The notes below the pieces were generated by a model. That model saw only the letters and a program-made list of their open reading frames with translations. It was not told the DNA's origin and made no database searches. The position numbers and the translations under genes were made by a program. A stretch of DNA of 64,000 nucleotides from Parabacteroides sp. Marseille-P3160 (GTDB lineage Bacteria; Bacteroidota; Bacteroidia; Bacteroidales; Tannerellaceae): the NCBI RefSeq assembly GCF_900162725.1, contig NZ_LT799418.1, forward strand, positions 2,148,740 through 2,212,739. The letters are read 5' to 3'. Below, piece by piece: positions 43,023-53,053 of the stretch; position 1 is the first letter of the stretch, and each line of letters begins with the position of its first letter.

Positions 43023-43602
43023 AAAGCTCGATTTTCTCGATGAGTTGTATCCGACATTCAATCCATTGCTGTCAAAAATTGAATTTATTGGTACTGTTAG
43101 TGTTTTCTCTTTCATTTTTGATTCAGAAAATATGTTGAGCCAGAATTGGGAATCTATCACTGGCACAATAGCTTCATATTACCAGTCAAAGATTGAAGAC
43201 AAAGGACGAGATTTTGAATGCTGGAATATCTACATTTTATTTATTGTCAAAGAAGAGGTCAGTACTCAACTGAAATATAAAATTGAAAATGATAAATTTT
43301 CAAGTCGTAAAATCGTTCAAGATAAGATGTCTAATAGCATAAATGCAGATTTAATATCTCAATTAATATGGGAGCATATTGTTAATAGCGACTTGGATAT
43401 ATCCGAGCCAGCTGAGATTATAGAATCTACTAGCATAGATTCAACTTATTCAACTAATTCTAAAATATATCAATTGATTGAAAATAGTAATTTAAAAATA
43501 TCCGGACGAGGTACAGACAAAGAAGAACTTGACGGTTTATATCAACAAATCATTAAAGAAATAAGCAATGAAATTCAAGAAGGTAGAAATACAAGCATTT
43601 AG
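43000..43602 (+). CDS. lmuC: Lamassu/ABC-3C middle component (LmuC-like)
   Basis: 200 residues without a recognised catalytic motif, between effector and SMC-like genes, as expected for the LmuC/DdmB-type or middle component. The visible pattern, with SVFSFIFDSENMLSQNWESI near the N-terminus and a C-terminal helix (TDKEELDGLYQQIIKEISNE), is consistent with a helical adaptor. Overlaps on both sides (23 and 35 bp) show translational coupling. Assigned mainly by context. Confidence 0.65.
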   Translation: MKTSLITEKLDFLDELYPTFNPLLSKIEFIGTVSVFSFIFDSENMLSQNWESITGTIASYYQSKIEDKGRDFECWNIYILFIVKEEVSTQLKYKIENDKFSSRKIVQDKMSNSINADLISQLIWEHIVNSDLDISEPAEIIESTSIDSTYSTNSKIYQLIENSNLKISGRGTDKEELDGLYQQIIKEISNEIQEGRNTSI

Positions 43603-46600
43603 AGCTTACAATGAAGTAAAAGATGGAACATTTGATTTCACTACAGAATCAGATGAAATTGCTGACTTTATTTCAATTTATGCACCGAATGGCTTCGGAA
43701 AAACTTCATTTTATGATGCTGTTGAATGGGGATTTACGAATAATATCAGCCGTTTTCTTAGACGAAAAGACGATAATAAAAATTCGGCAAAAGCCGAGGA
43801 GACAAATTACATCATAAGAAACCAGTTTGCCAATACTAATACCGAGAGTATTGTTAGGCTTCATACTACGTTACAAGAACAACCTTTTGAGCAGAAAATT
43901 GGCAGATTAAGGGCAAATCAACGTGATTTTAAGTTCGAAGAAAAAGAAACAATTAAGGAACGTGAATATTTTCAACATGTCTTGTTATCTCAAGAATGGA
44001 TTGACGCATTTCTAAAAGAAGATGATGCAAACATTCGGTACGCAAAGTTTATCAAATCATTTGGCGATGTAAATCTTGATAATAAGTATAATACGATAAT
44101 TGAGCTTATTAAACATAATACTAACAAGATAAATGGATTGGAACATGAGCTACAAGAGTTACAGTCGAAGATCAATTTTGACTTTGACGCTGAAATATTA
44201 TCGAAAATTAATTCTGAGATAGAAAAGTTAAATGCAAAGGGAGAAAAAATTCCATCTGTTCGATTCGATTATACCGAGAAACATATTCAGCAACTCTCCG
44301 ATTTAATCAATGGGCGCATCACTGATTTGAAATATGAAGTAAGCAAATTGCAAGGAAAGATAACCGCAATTGACTCTGCAGTTACAGGAGATAATATTAG
44401 CAATATAAATATTGAATTATATTTTGACAACAAAGGAAAGCTTAAACAATCCAATGAAAAATTGATAGGTTTAAAGAAGATACAAAAGCAATTTGAACAA
44501 CTCCATGAAGCAGAAAGGGTAAAAAAGAATAAAGAAGAAGAACTTCATAAAATCAGCCAAGCGCAATTAGAATTCTTAGAGTTATTGGCCATATACCGCA
44601 AATATCAGGAAGTCAACAAAGAGTTGACAGCCATAAACGATTCGGTAGACAAAAGAAATGAAGAACTAAAAGAGATAGATGCCAAACTCAAACCACTACT
44701 GAATACTCATAATGAAATCAGTGTAAAATTAAATTCGGAAATAGAAAATCGTCAAAAATTGTCTTCTAAATTGGCTACAATTCCTGAATTATTAAAATCG
44801 TTAGATGAGAAAAATACAGCAAAGAAAGACTTGACTTTACTTATAGATTCTTATACAAAAACAAATTCTGAACACGAAGAACGCATAAGCATAATAACAA
44901 AAGAGATTAAGGATTGGAATGAAATAGTAAATCAAATATCAACCGATGATTTTCAGGTTCCTGAAAATGAAAAAACAAAATCTTTTTATGAAGCAATCAA
45001 ACGATTGAAATTAAGAGTTAATTTGATTACTGATTTAAAAACAGATTTAAGCAAAACCGAAACAGAAATAGCTAATGCAAATAAACTTAATGCCGATATA
45101 GAACAATTAATAAGCAAAGGCGCCGATATTGTTAGCAAAAGCCAATCATCAGTTTGTCCTCTTTGTAAACACAACCATGATAAATTTGAAACACTGATTC
45201 AAAATATTTCTGAGAATACATTCTTATCCGAAAGAATGAAAAATCTTTTATCATTAAAAACTAAAAATGAACAAGAGTTAGAAAGTTTATTAAATCAACA
45301 AAAGGAAGAAAAGAATGTCATTCTAAATACTATTAATCCTACTCTTTATAGCCTGAAAGAAAATCAATCCAAAGAGGTAATTGCCAAAAGTGAATTAGCA
45401 AAAACAATTGAAGGATACAAATTGAAAGCTCAAAATTTGGATGCAGAAATCAATAAGCTATTGAAAGAATTAGGCGATAATGATGTTGAAGCTATTAAGA
45501 AAGACCTTGGTAATAAACTAACAGAATCATCAAGGATATCAGAAGAGTTGAAAGCAAGTCAAGCAGGAATCCTTACAACATGTCAGCCATTAGAGCAACG
45601 GAGAAAGGTTATAAATGAGCACGAAATCCCTTATTCTAAAGCGAAACTGAATGAACTAAAAGAAACTGACGCTTATGTAAGGATCATCAATTTTATGTCT
45701 GAAAATCAAGTCGGAGATAATGGTATTGTTCCTGAGTTTGACAAACGACAAAAGGATTTTCAGACAAAGATAGACACAGTAAAAGATGAGATAGAAAAAT
45801 ATGTCAAATTAATTTCAGAGTATCAAAAGGCATTAGAGAAGAACGAGGAGGGAGCTGTACTTTCAGGTATTCAGAAAATTGAAATCGAAAAAGAATTGAC
45901 GAATCAGAAAATCATGTCTTTTGAATATTTCCTAAAATCGGAGTTAGAAATAAATTTGCTCAATAAAACCAAAGATGAATTAAGAAAGTTATTGGATGAT
46001 ACAAATTCTATTTACAAAAAGAAAATTTCTCAAAAAGAGGATGTTATTCAATCATTTGAGAAGACAAAAGTGTATAAGGAAAGCGTATTGCCATTTTTAA
46101 AACATGAAGAATTCAAGCGAAAAGAAAATGCAATATTGGAAGAAAAATCATTCTTAGAGAAATCTGTATATCCTAAATTGAAACAAGAACGAGATTTACT
46201 TTCGGAATTTATTGATAAACAAATTGAATCATTCTTTCACGGGAAATTGATTAATTCCCTGTATCAAAAAATAGACCCACATCCGGTATATAAAGAAATC
46301 AAATTCAAATGTGATTTCAGTACCGACAAACCACGGCTAAACGTATTTGTAACGGGCACAAATGGTAATGCATCTATCGTTCCAACACTATATTTTAGTA
46401 CAGCCCAATTGAATATCTTGAGCTTAAGCATTTTCTTAGCAAAAGCATTAAATGCAAAAGATAATGATGGCAATTCTGTTGATTGTATTTTTATTGATGA
46501 CCCTATTCAATCAATGGATAGCATAAACATTCTTTCAACCATTGACTTATTAAGAAGTATTTCTGTCAATCTGGGAAAACAAATTGTTTTAGCAACACAT

Positions 46601-46702
46601 GATGAAAACTTTCATAATCTTTTGCAAAAGAAAATCCCTTCCGATAGATTTAATGCAAAATACATTGAATTAGAAACGTTTGGAAAAGTAAAACAACAAT
46701 AA
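43568..46702 (+). CDS. lmuB: SMC/Rad50-like ATPase, Lamassu/ABC-3C core (LmuB-like)
   Basis: 1044 residues. Walker A APNGFGKTSFYD (39-50), two long coiled-coil arms (about residues 165-500 and 550-880), a Rad50-type zinc hook CPLC near residue 527, a signature region STAQLNILSLSIFLAKAL near 940, Walker B CIFIDDPIQSMD near 975 and the H-loop LATHDENFHNLL. The STAQLN in place of LSGG and FIDDPIQSMD are typical of the ABC-3C/Lamassu clade. It dimerises through hook and heads and is the DNA-sensing core. Its stop is 38 bp before the first Wadjet gene. Confidence 0.85.
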   Translation: MKFKKVEIQAFRAYNEVKDGTFDFTTESDEIADFISIYAPNGFGKTSFYDAVEWGFTNNISRFLRRKDDNKNSAKAEETNYIIRNQFANTNTESIVRLHTTLQEQPFEQKIGRLRANQRDFKFEEKETIKEREYFQHVLLSQEWIDAFLKEDDANIRYAKFIKSFGDVNLDNKYNTIIELIKHNTNKINGLEHELQELQSKINFDFDAEILSKINSEIEKLNAKGEKIPSVRFDYTEKHIQQLSDLINGRITDLKYEVSKLQGKITAIDSAVTGDNISNINIELYFDNKGKLKQSNEKLIGLKKIQKQFEQLHEAERVKKNKEEELHKISQAQLEFLELLAIYRKYQEVNKELTAINDSVDKRNEELKEIDAKLKPLLNTHNEISVKLNSEIENRQKLSSKLATIPELLKSLDEKNTAKKDLTLLIDSYTKTNSEHEERISIITKEIKDWNEIVNQISTDDFQVPENEKTKSFYEAIKRLKLRVNLITDLKTDLSKTETEIANANKLNADIEQLISKGADIVSKSQSSVCPLCKHNHDKFETLIQNISENTFLSERMKNLLSLKTKNEQELESLLNQQKEEKNVILNTINPTLYSLKENQSKEVIAKSELAKTIEGYKLKAQNLDAEINKLLKELGDNDVEAIKKDLGNKLTESSRISEELKASQAGILTTCQPLEQRRKVINEHEIPYSKAKLNELKETDAYVRIINFMSENQVGDNGIVPEFDKRQKDFQTKIDTVKDEIEKYVKLISEYQKALEKNEEGAVLSGIQKIEIEKELTNQKIMSFEYFLKSELEINLLNKTKDELRKLLDDTNSIYKKKISQKEDVIQSFEKTKVYKESVLPFLKHEEFKRKENAILEEKSFLEKSVYPKLKQERDLLSEFIDKQIESFFHGKLINSLYQKIDPHPVYKEIKFKCDFSTDKPRLNVFVTGTNGNASIVPTLYFSTAQLNILSLSIFLAKALNAKDNDGNSVDCIFIDDPIQSMDSINILSTIDLLRSISVNLGKQIVLATHDENFHNLLQKKIPSDRFNAKYIELETFGKVKQQ

Positions 46703-46740
46703 TTAATTATTTGAGAAGTAATAATTTTTAAATTCTTAAT

Positions 46741-48057
46741 ATGGATGCATTCAATCTATATAATGAAGTTAAGCAAGAATACAATAACTTGTTGCCCAAC
46801 AGAAATATCATGTTGGTAATTTTTCATTTATATCAGCGCATCGAAAATAAAGAACTTGACACGACTTTTACAGAAGATGATATTCTTAAATCGATAAGAT
46901 ATGTCAGGAAAAACGATATAAAAACGGAACAAACAGAACAATTTAACCAAACCATAAGGTCTCTGCAAAAATTTTTCCTGTGGAGAGATGAGAACAAAAA
47001 TGTTTATAGCTTCCGTCCTTATGCAGAACAATTGTGTGGCGAAATTGCCAAGGTGTTATCAGATACGTTCAATCCTACTGAAATAGAAGAAGATTTCAAA
47101 TTCATTCTAAACAAATTAGATGATGAGCCATTTCCCAAATGGTATGAATATACGTTTGATACATATCGGAGAAAAGTTAGCGCACAAACTTCTGTCTTAG
47201 ATAGGAAAGTGGCAAAGGCAATTCTGGAATTTCGTGCAGAAATAAACCAGAATGACGATTATGACTTATCCTCGCTCAAAAATATTGTAGATATACTGTC
47301 TGGCTTAGGAGTACAGACACGAGAATTGAATATCGCATTTCGTAGTTCAAGACAAATAGAGGATTGGATGATTAATTTCCAAAAAGAAGAAAAGGGCATT
47401 GCTTATTTCAAAGAAACAACAGACGTCATCCAATATTTCAAAGGAATAAGGAATAAACTACAAATCATTGGGCGAAAGATTGATGGAATGAAACCAAAAT
47501 TGGATGAATATATCAATAACGTCAACCAACAGGATTTTTATAGAAAATTTAAACTGCTTCTCAAATACACCTTAGATAATTCCCAATTAACTAAAGGCGG
47601 AGAAGTTTGCTTACCAAGCAATATTTACAATGAATGTATATTGCCGGATAAAATACAAAAATTTCTAATAATAAAAGAGAATTGGAGTCTGGAGCAAATT
47701 CCTTCGCAGCGGACTACCAAAGTTATTATTCCGGATACCAACAAAGAGGCCTCGCTGCTTGAATTAAGGCGATGTAATGAGCAAACAGCCATGTTCAAGC
47801 GCATTAAACTGTATCTTGAAGACCTTGAATACCAGTTAAATACTTCAAAAGAAGTGGATTTTTCGATGTATTTTTTTGAAATAATGGAAAAAGAGCATGG
47901 AGATATAAACGTAGCTGTTCGTTTTGCTTCCCGTGCGATGGAGAAATATTTTAAAAGTAAAATACATCAAGTGGAAATCCACCAGAAAGAGAAAGTAAGT
48001 TATTCATTATATCCAACTATTGCCGTATGGAAGACAACGATATACAAAAGAAAGTGA
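46741..48057 (+). CDS. jetA: Wadjet JetA (MukF-like kleisin)
   Basis: 438 residues, mainly helical, no catalytic motif. Early NIMLVIFHLYQRIENKELDT and a winged-helix-like N-terminus, then helices around KDEPFPKWYEYTFDTYRR-like sequence and a C-terminal winged helix. It is identified by its place at the head of a four-gene overlapping set with MukE-like, MukB-like and Toprim proteins. JetA bridges the SMC heads in the Wadjet complex. The gene overlaps jetB by 31 bp. Confidence 0.75.
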   Translation: MDAFNLYNEVKQEYNNLLPNRNIMLVIFHLYQRIENKELDTTFTEDDILKSIRYVRKNDIKTEQTEQFNQTIRSLQKFFLWRDENKNVYSFRPYAEQLCGEIAKVLSDTFNPTEIEEDFKFILNKLDDEPFPKWYEYTFDTYRRKVSAQTSVLDRKVAKAILEFRAEINQNDDYDLSSLKNIVDILSGLGVQTRELNIAFRSSRQIEDWMINFQKEEKGIAYFKETTDVIQYFKGIRNKLQIIGRKIDGMKPKLDEYINNVNQQDFYRKFKLLLKYTLDNSQLTKGGEVCLPSNIYNECILPDKIQKFLIIKENWSLEQIPSQRTTKVIIPDTNKEASLLELRRCNEQTAMFKRIKLYLEDLEYQLNTSKEVDFSMYFFEIMEKEHGDINVAVRFASRAMEKYFKSKIHQVEIHQKEKVSYSLYPTIAVWKTTIYKRK

Positions 48058-48725
48058 AATATGAATTCTTAGAGCATCCTGATGCCAAAGAGTTTTTTGC
48101 CCCCTTGGATTATGCCTTGAAAAATGGAGTACATATCCAGCGTCAAAGTAAGCCTAAAGGAATTTTTGGGTTTACCCGATATAACTATTTAAGCCTACGC
48201 CAGTTTTATACTGATTTTTTTGAGTTGTATTTATCTGATGAAGGACAAGATAATGAGCAATACTTTTTTATTGATTTCCGTAAAGATGAAAACGGGAGAA
48301 TCAGTCGCGGAAATATACCTGAATTTAATAGAAGAAGGCTCAAAGATGCTCACCTGATAGTTGGATTTTTGTTAGTAAGAATTTGCATCATAGACCCAAC
48401 CTCAGAATATCAACAGTCGATTGATGCTTTTGTTAAGCGCATATTTGAGGATTATGATGAGTATAAAGGGAACTTGCTAAGGTTGTTTGCTAAAAACAAT
48501 GAAGATATATCGATTGATGCCGATGAAAAAGCCATTCAACAAGTTATTCGGAATACTCTTTCCGAATTCAACGACATTGGGTGGGTAACTCTTGATAAAG
48601 AGACTCAAATGTTCGAGGTAATGCCATCTTGCAAGAGATTATTAACCTTGTACGAAGAAATAATTATGAATATTGACGAAATAATTAAAGGCAATCATGG
48701 CAAAGCAACTTCCCCGAATACATAG
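48027..48725 (+). CDS. jetB: Wadjet JetB (MukE-like)
   Basis: 232 residues. Two winged-helix-like parts are suggested (NGVHIQRQSKPKGIFGFTRY, and FNDIGWVTLDKETQMFEVM near the C-terminus), with FYTDFFELYLSDEG and HLIVGFLLVRICIIDP between, the MukE/DUF4194 pattern. JetB dimerises on JetA and helps regulate JetC. Overlaps of 31 and 29 bp with its neighbours point to coupled translation. Confidence 0.75.
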   Translation: MEDNDIQKKVKYEFLEHPDAKEFFAPLDYALKNGVHIQRQSKPKGIFGFTRYNYLSLRQFYTDFFELYLSDEGQDNEQYFFIDFRKDENGRISRGNIPEFNRRRLKDAHLIVGFLLVRICIIDPTSEYQQSIDAFVKRIFEDYDEYKGNLLRLFAKNNEDISIDADEKAIQQVIRNTLSEFNDIGWVTLDKETQMFEVMPSCKRLLTLYEEIIMNIDEIIKGNHGKATSPNT

Positions 48726-51700
48726 TCTATCTACAGTCGGTATTCAGCATCATTTCCATACGGATTATCTTTTTCACAATTTCCGAACTGATTTTTCAGG
48801 GGACAGTGGTGTTGGAAAATCAATGATTGCCGACATTTTGCAACTGATTTTTGTTGGAAGCGAATTTTTATCGGCAACAGAAGGTACAGACGAAAGGCTT
48901 GCTAAAACAATGCCTATTGGTCGTTACGGGTATGTCTTTATTAATGTAGAAGTTGAAACACATAAATACATTGTACTTGGCATGTTTATTTCCACGGCAA
49001 CCCTCAATCCAGACCCATTCATTATTCAAGGTGGATATGGAAAAGATGCATATACACCACTGCAAAGTCCAATATCCTTTCGAGATATATTAAATGGAGA
49101 AATAGTCGAAGATATTGATGCTGTATCGAGGCGATTAGAAGACCAATTTAATTGTCAAAGGGTAACGCAAAAAGCCTATCACGACTATTTGATGGAGCAT
49201 GAATTATTACCGATTCAAATAACGGACAAGACACGTCTTAAAAATTATGCGCGTATCCTTCGCTCATTTGCTAGAGGACGTGATTTCAAACACGATTCGG
49301 AATCCTTGAAGTATTTTTTCTTTGATGACAAAAAAGAAACAGAAATACATGAAGATTTTCAGAAGCGATTAGATAATATTGAAGCAGACTTGGACGGGCA
49401 TCGGCGACATAAGGAAATCCTACAAAACGTTTCAGCAAAAGAACAGGATTTAATAAAGCTAAAATTGCTGAAAGAAGAGAAGCATAAAGCAGAAATAGAA
49501 TTATACAAATCCAAATCAGTTTACCATTTTCGCAATATAAAAAACAAAAAAAAAGAGATATCCGATAGCCAACAGAAAATAAAAAAGGCTATTGGTTGTA
49601 TTGTCAATATTAGGACAAACAGATTAAAAGAAAAAAAGGAAAATATCGACCTTCTTTTTAACGAAATTCATTCGCATTTGGATATAATACAAAATGCAGA
49701 CAAGAAACTTAAAGAGATAGAAGACGCCAATAAAGTTTTAAACACGAAGTTGGATGAGATTTCACATGAATGTTCCAAATATAATTTGATTGAAGAATCT
49801 ACAGAATCAAATATTATTAATCATATCGAGCGATTGTATGGAGAAATAGAGACGGTAGGGCATTGGGTTGATAAATATCAAACCGTAGAAAAAGTGAAAA
49901 CTAAATTTTACGTTCAACTGGGAAACAACGAAAAACGTGGCAAGATAAAAGCATTAGAGAAAGCCATAAATGCACAAAAATTGATGCCTAAATTCTTATC
50001 TTCCAATTGGATTCTATATGATGATATTGAAGATATTTATCAACAAAAGATAGAAAAAATAGACAATGAAATTAAAAAGCAAAAGGCATTATCAAAATTT
50101 GCAGATACAAGTAATCCCTATTCTCTATCCAATTGGGCGCTGAAAAATAAACAGGCTTTAAGCAGAGAGCAAGAAAGTGTTCTTGTCCATTTTAAAGATT
50201 TGACGACGCAAAAGCCCGAAATCTTTAATGATGACGCAAAGTATTTGCCTGTACCTGAAGAATTATTTTATCATTTGAATTCTGAGAATAAAAGCAATGA
50301 TGGATTCTGGATAAAATTAAATGGCATTCATGAATATATTTCGTATGTCAAAACACAAATTTTTGACACCGACGACACAAAACAAATAGAAAAATATTTT
50401 GCTGAATATTACAACAAATCGCAAAGTGAGTTAGAACGATTAGAAAAACAGAAAAAAGATTTATCCGCTCTCAAATTAGTATTTAATAACATAGGCAATG
50501 AATCTGTAAAAGTATACAGAGAAAAAGAAATTGTTGAAAATTACAAAATTGACAAAGATTTGGATAAGACAAAAAGTGAATTTGAATCTTATTGGATACA
50601 CTATTTCTATGCTGAAGATATAAAGAAATGGAAATTGGATATTGATGGATGTTTAACAACCATAAATCAATCCGACCGACTAAAAGAGCAGATAAACAAA
50701 GATTTAGCAGGCATAGCAAAGTTCCTTCGACATGATAAATTACAAACGGAATTAAATTCTGCTCAATTGCTTAATACGTTATCAAAATTAGAAAACGAAA
50801 AAAAACAAGAGAAAGAAACTTTAGAGCACCAACTTCACTGGTATTTAAAGCTAACTGACACATCATGTGACAATCTTAATTATAGCGAAAGTGAAAAACT
50901 GGCCGAACGGAAAGTGGCAAAACAAAATATTATTAGAATAAATCAGGACTTGAAAACAGAAGAATCCGAATATTCAAAATATTTGCTTAAATACGAAAAT
51001 TTATCAAACGATAAATTAAATATCGTATTGGATAACTACAAAAACCAATATCTTAATCCGGATGATGAATACAGAGCTTTGAATAAAATAATAGATTCAT
51101 ATAGGGTACATTACGATTACATTGTAGAAAAACATGTACATCAGTCCAGTCAAATACGTTTCAAAGGCTCAGAGGATTTTATTGCTCTATCAAAAGAAAT
51201 ACTTCCTGACATTCTTACTCGTAGGATTATAAATAACGAAATAAATGTACTGCAACAAATAAAGGAATATCTGACAGAAATAACAGATAAATATACTGAA
51301 TTCAGTGATGTGAAACTGAATATTCTAAAAGAAATATTTTCTGAGGTTAGAGATAAAAGCATTGAATACCTCACAGAAATAGCAGAAATATCCAACTACT
51401 TCACCCGTAATGGCCAGATTTCTCAGGGTATTTCCTTAAATATTAAACATAACTATTCAGACGCCTATCCAATAGAATGGATAGATAATTTTGTCACCCG
51501 TTTGGAAGAAAAAGCGACTTATACAGATTTATTTGCATCATTGGGAGATAAAATCAGTATAGAGGAAATGATGAGAGAGGCATACCTGCAATGTGGCGGG
51601 AAAGCTCGACGAATAGATGTAAAATACCTATTGAATCCAAAATCATATTTTAATATTGATTTTAGCATGAGGAAAAATGACGGCACTATCAATTCTGGCA

Positions 51701-52056
51701 GTACCGGTCAGACTTATGCTGCAATCGCCTTGCTTTGTATAGCTCGCTTATCGCTTATTGAAAAGAAAGTAAGTGGTGGAAAATTGGCAAAGGGATTACG
51801 AATTATGCCAATAGATGAAACAGAAAATATCGGAAGTAATTTTAAGATGTTAGAGGAAATAGCACAGGAGTCCGATTATCAACTTGTTGTTATTTCTCGA
51901 CACCCTTTGGATGATTCAAGTGAAAAAGGACGTTATCAATACATGTTAAACGGTCTGGTTGATGGCGTTAGAATCGGCACATTTGCGATTTTCAATGAAG
52001 GAGAAGAAGCGACGGAATATGCAAGTCCAATTTTAAGTTCTATGCAGGATGAATAA
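48697..52056 (+). CDS. jetC: Wadjet JetC (MukB-like SMC ATPase)
   Basis: 1119 residues. Walker A FSGDSGVGKSMIADILQLIF (34-53), long coiled coils from about residue 215 to 900, a signature region NSGSTGQTYAAIALL near 1005 and Walker B LRIMPIDETENIGSNF near 1035, followed by VISRHPLD. There is no zinc hook, as in MukB-type SMCs. In Wadjet, JetC extrudes loops on circular DNA until two motors meet, which triggers cutting by JetD. The STGQ signature deviates from the more usual SGGQ, so it could be a divergent subtype. Confidence 0.85.
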   Translation: MAKQLPRIHSLSTVGIQHHFHTDYLFHNFRTDFSGDSGVGKSMIADILQLIFVGSEFLSATEGTDERLAKTMPIGRYGYVFINVEVETHKYIVLGMFISTATLNPDPFIIQGGYGKDAYTPLQSPISFRDILNGEIVEDIDAVSRRLEDQFNCQRVTQKAYHDYLMEHELLPIQITDKTRLKNYARILRSFARGRDFKHDSESLKYFFFDDKKETEIHEDFQKRLDNIEADLDGHRRHKEILQNVSAKEQDLIKLKLLKEEKHKAEIELYKSKSVYHFRNIKNKKKEISDSQQKIKKAIGCIVNIRTNRLKEKKENIDLLFNEIHSHLDIIQNADKKLKEIEDANKVLNTKLDEISHECSKYNLIEESTESNIINHIERLYGEIETVGHWVDKYQTVEKVKTKFYVQLGNNEKRGKIKALEKAINAQKLMPKFLSSNWILYDDIEDIYQQKIEKIDNEIKKQKALSKFADTSNPYSLSNWALKNKQALSREQESVLVHFKDLTTQKPEIFNDDAKYLPVPEELFYHLNSENKSNDGFWIKLNGIHEYISYVKTQIFDTDDTKQIEKYFAEYYNKSQSELERLEKQKKDLSALKLVFNNIGNESVKVYREKEIVENYKIDKDLDKTKSEFESYWIHYFYAEDIKKWKLDIDGCLTTINQSDRLKEQINKDLAGIAKFLRHDKLQTELNSAQLLNTLSKLENEKKQEKETLEHQLHWYLKLTDTSCDNLNYSESEKLAERKVAKQNIIRINQDLKTEESEYSKYLLKYENLSNDKLNIVLDNYKNQYLNPDDEYRALNKIIDSYRVHYDYIVEKHVHQSSQIRFKGSEDFIALSKEILPDILTRRIINNEINVLQQIKEYLTEITDKYTEFSDVKLNILKEIFSEVRDKSIEYLTEIAEISNYFTRNGQISQGISLNIKHNYSDAYPIEWIDNFVTRLEEKATYTDLFASLGDKISIEEMMREAYLQCGGKARRIDVKYLLNPKSYFNIDFSMRKNDGTINSGSTGQTYAAIALLCIARLSLIEKKVSGGKLAKGLRIMPIDETENIGSNFKMLEEIAQESDYQLVVISRHPLDDSSEKGRYQYMLNGLVDGVRIGTFAIFNEGEEATEYASPILSSMQDE

Positions 52057-53017
52057 GCAATTGACATGGCGTGACATAAAAGCATTACATCAATTATATC
52101 ATGATAGGCAAACTCATTTGCAGATACATGAACAGCCTTACATCGAGCATTTATTGTCTTATCCTGACAAATGTTTGGGTTATGCACAAAAAGGAACCAA
52201 GAAAATAATTGTTCCGACAGCAAAATTTAATGCTGAATACACAAAACAAGGTTTTGAACATCTTTATATTACCTATGAGAAATTCTTATCAGAAAATGAG
52301 ATATTGAATGCTCAATCGAACTATTCTGAATTCGAGATTAGAGCATTAATAACAATGAATCAATCAGAATCTATCCTATATGAGCTGAAAGATAAGATTG
52401 AAAAAGGAGAAGAAAGTAGAAAAGGTATATCAAATCTATTCTTTAAGTCATCAAAATACATTCAAAAAGATAGTGCATTGGAACGAGCAGTCTTGAAAAT
52501 TATTGGGGTACAAGAATTTCCACAAAATGAAAATCAAGGATTTTATCGTGTACCCTGCCTAAACCCTAAATTTATTATCATTTGCGAGAATATGTATTTT
52601 TTAACACTTACCATTGCTCGTCAAAATAACGTGGAACTTTGGTGTGCCGGTGGAAATAATACAAAACCTTTCGAAAATATATCCAATATTCCTCTTCCAA
52701 TATATTACTTATGCGATTGGGATTATGATGGATTAAAAATTTATGAACGTATCGCAAATAGAATAGAATGTATCTCTGATAAAAAATCATCATTAATACT
52801 AATTACCCCCAACGGTAAAAAAGAAAGTATTGTAGCTACATCTGATTATCACAATAGTCAGTGGAGAAACGATCTTTCTTTTTCTGGATTGAATCCAAAT
52901 CAATACTCAAAGGAACAAAAAGATTTTATATTAGAACTAATGAAATCCAATGAATGGATTGAAGAAGAAAGCAATGATATTGGCCTTCTAATCTCCCAAA
53001 TTTCAAGTCAAATATAA
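52049..53017 (+). CDS. jetD: Wadjet JetD (Toprim nuclease)
   Basis: 322 residues. The C-terminal half carries a Toprim domain: glutamate in FIIICENMYFL and DxD in LCDWDYDGLKIYERI. The N-terminal half matches the DUF3322-type arm of JetD. JetD is related to the Topo VI A subunit and cleaves plasmid DNA held by JetABC. The key acidic residues are present, so the nuclease looks functional. It overlaps jetC by 8 bp and closes the cluster. Confidence 0.8.
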   Translation: MNKQLTWRDIKALHQLYHDRQTHLQIHEQPYIEHLLSYPDKCLGYAQKGTKKIIVPTAKFNAEYTKQGFEHLYITYEKFLSENEILNAQSNYSEFEIRALITMNQSESILYELKDKIEKGEESRKGISNLFFKSSKYIQKDSALERAVLKIIGVQEFPQNENQGFYRVPCLNPKFIIICENMYFLTLTIARQNNVELWCAGGNNTKPFENISNIPLPIYYLCDWDYDGLKIYERIANRIECISDKKSSLILITPNGKKESIVATSDYHNSQWRNDLSFSGLNPNQYSKEQKDFILELMKSNEWIEEESNDIGLLISQISSQI

Positions 53018-53053
53018 AAAGAAGTGGTCAACTCGAATTTCTTGTTACTATTA

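Noticed and set aside
42753-43166. A 137-codon frame antisense to the protease and LmuC-like genes
   Set aside because: Lies fully under two well-supported overlapping genes and shows no protein pattern.
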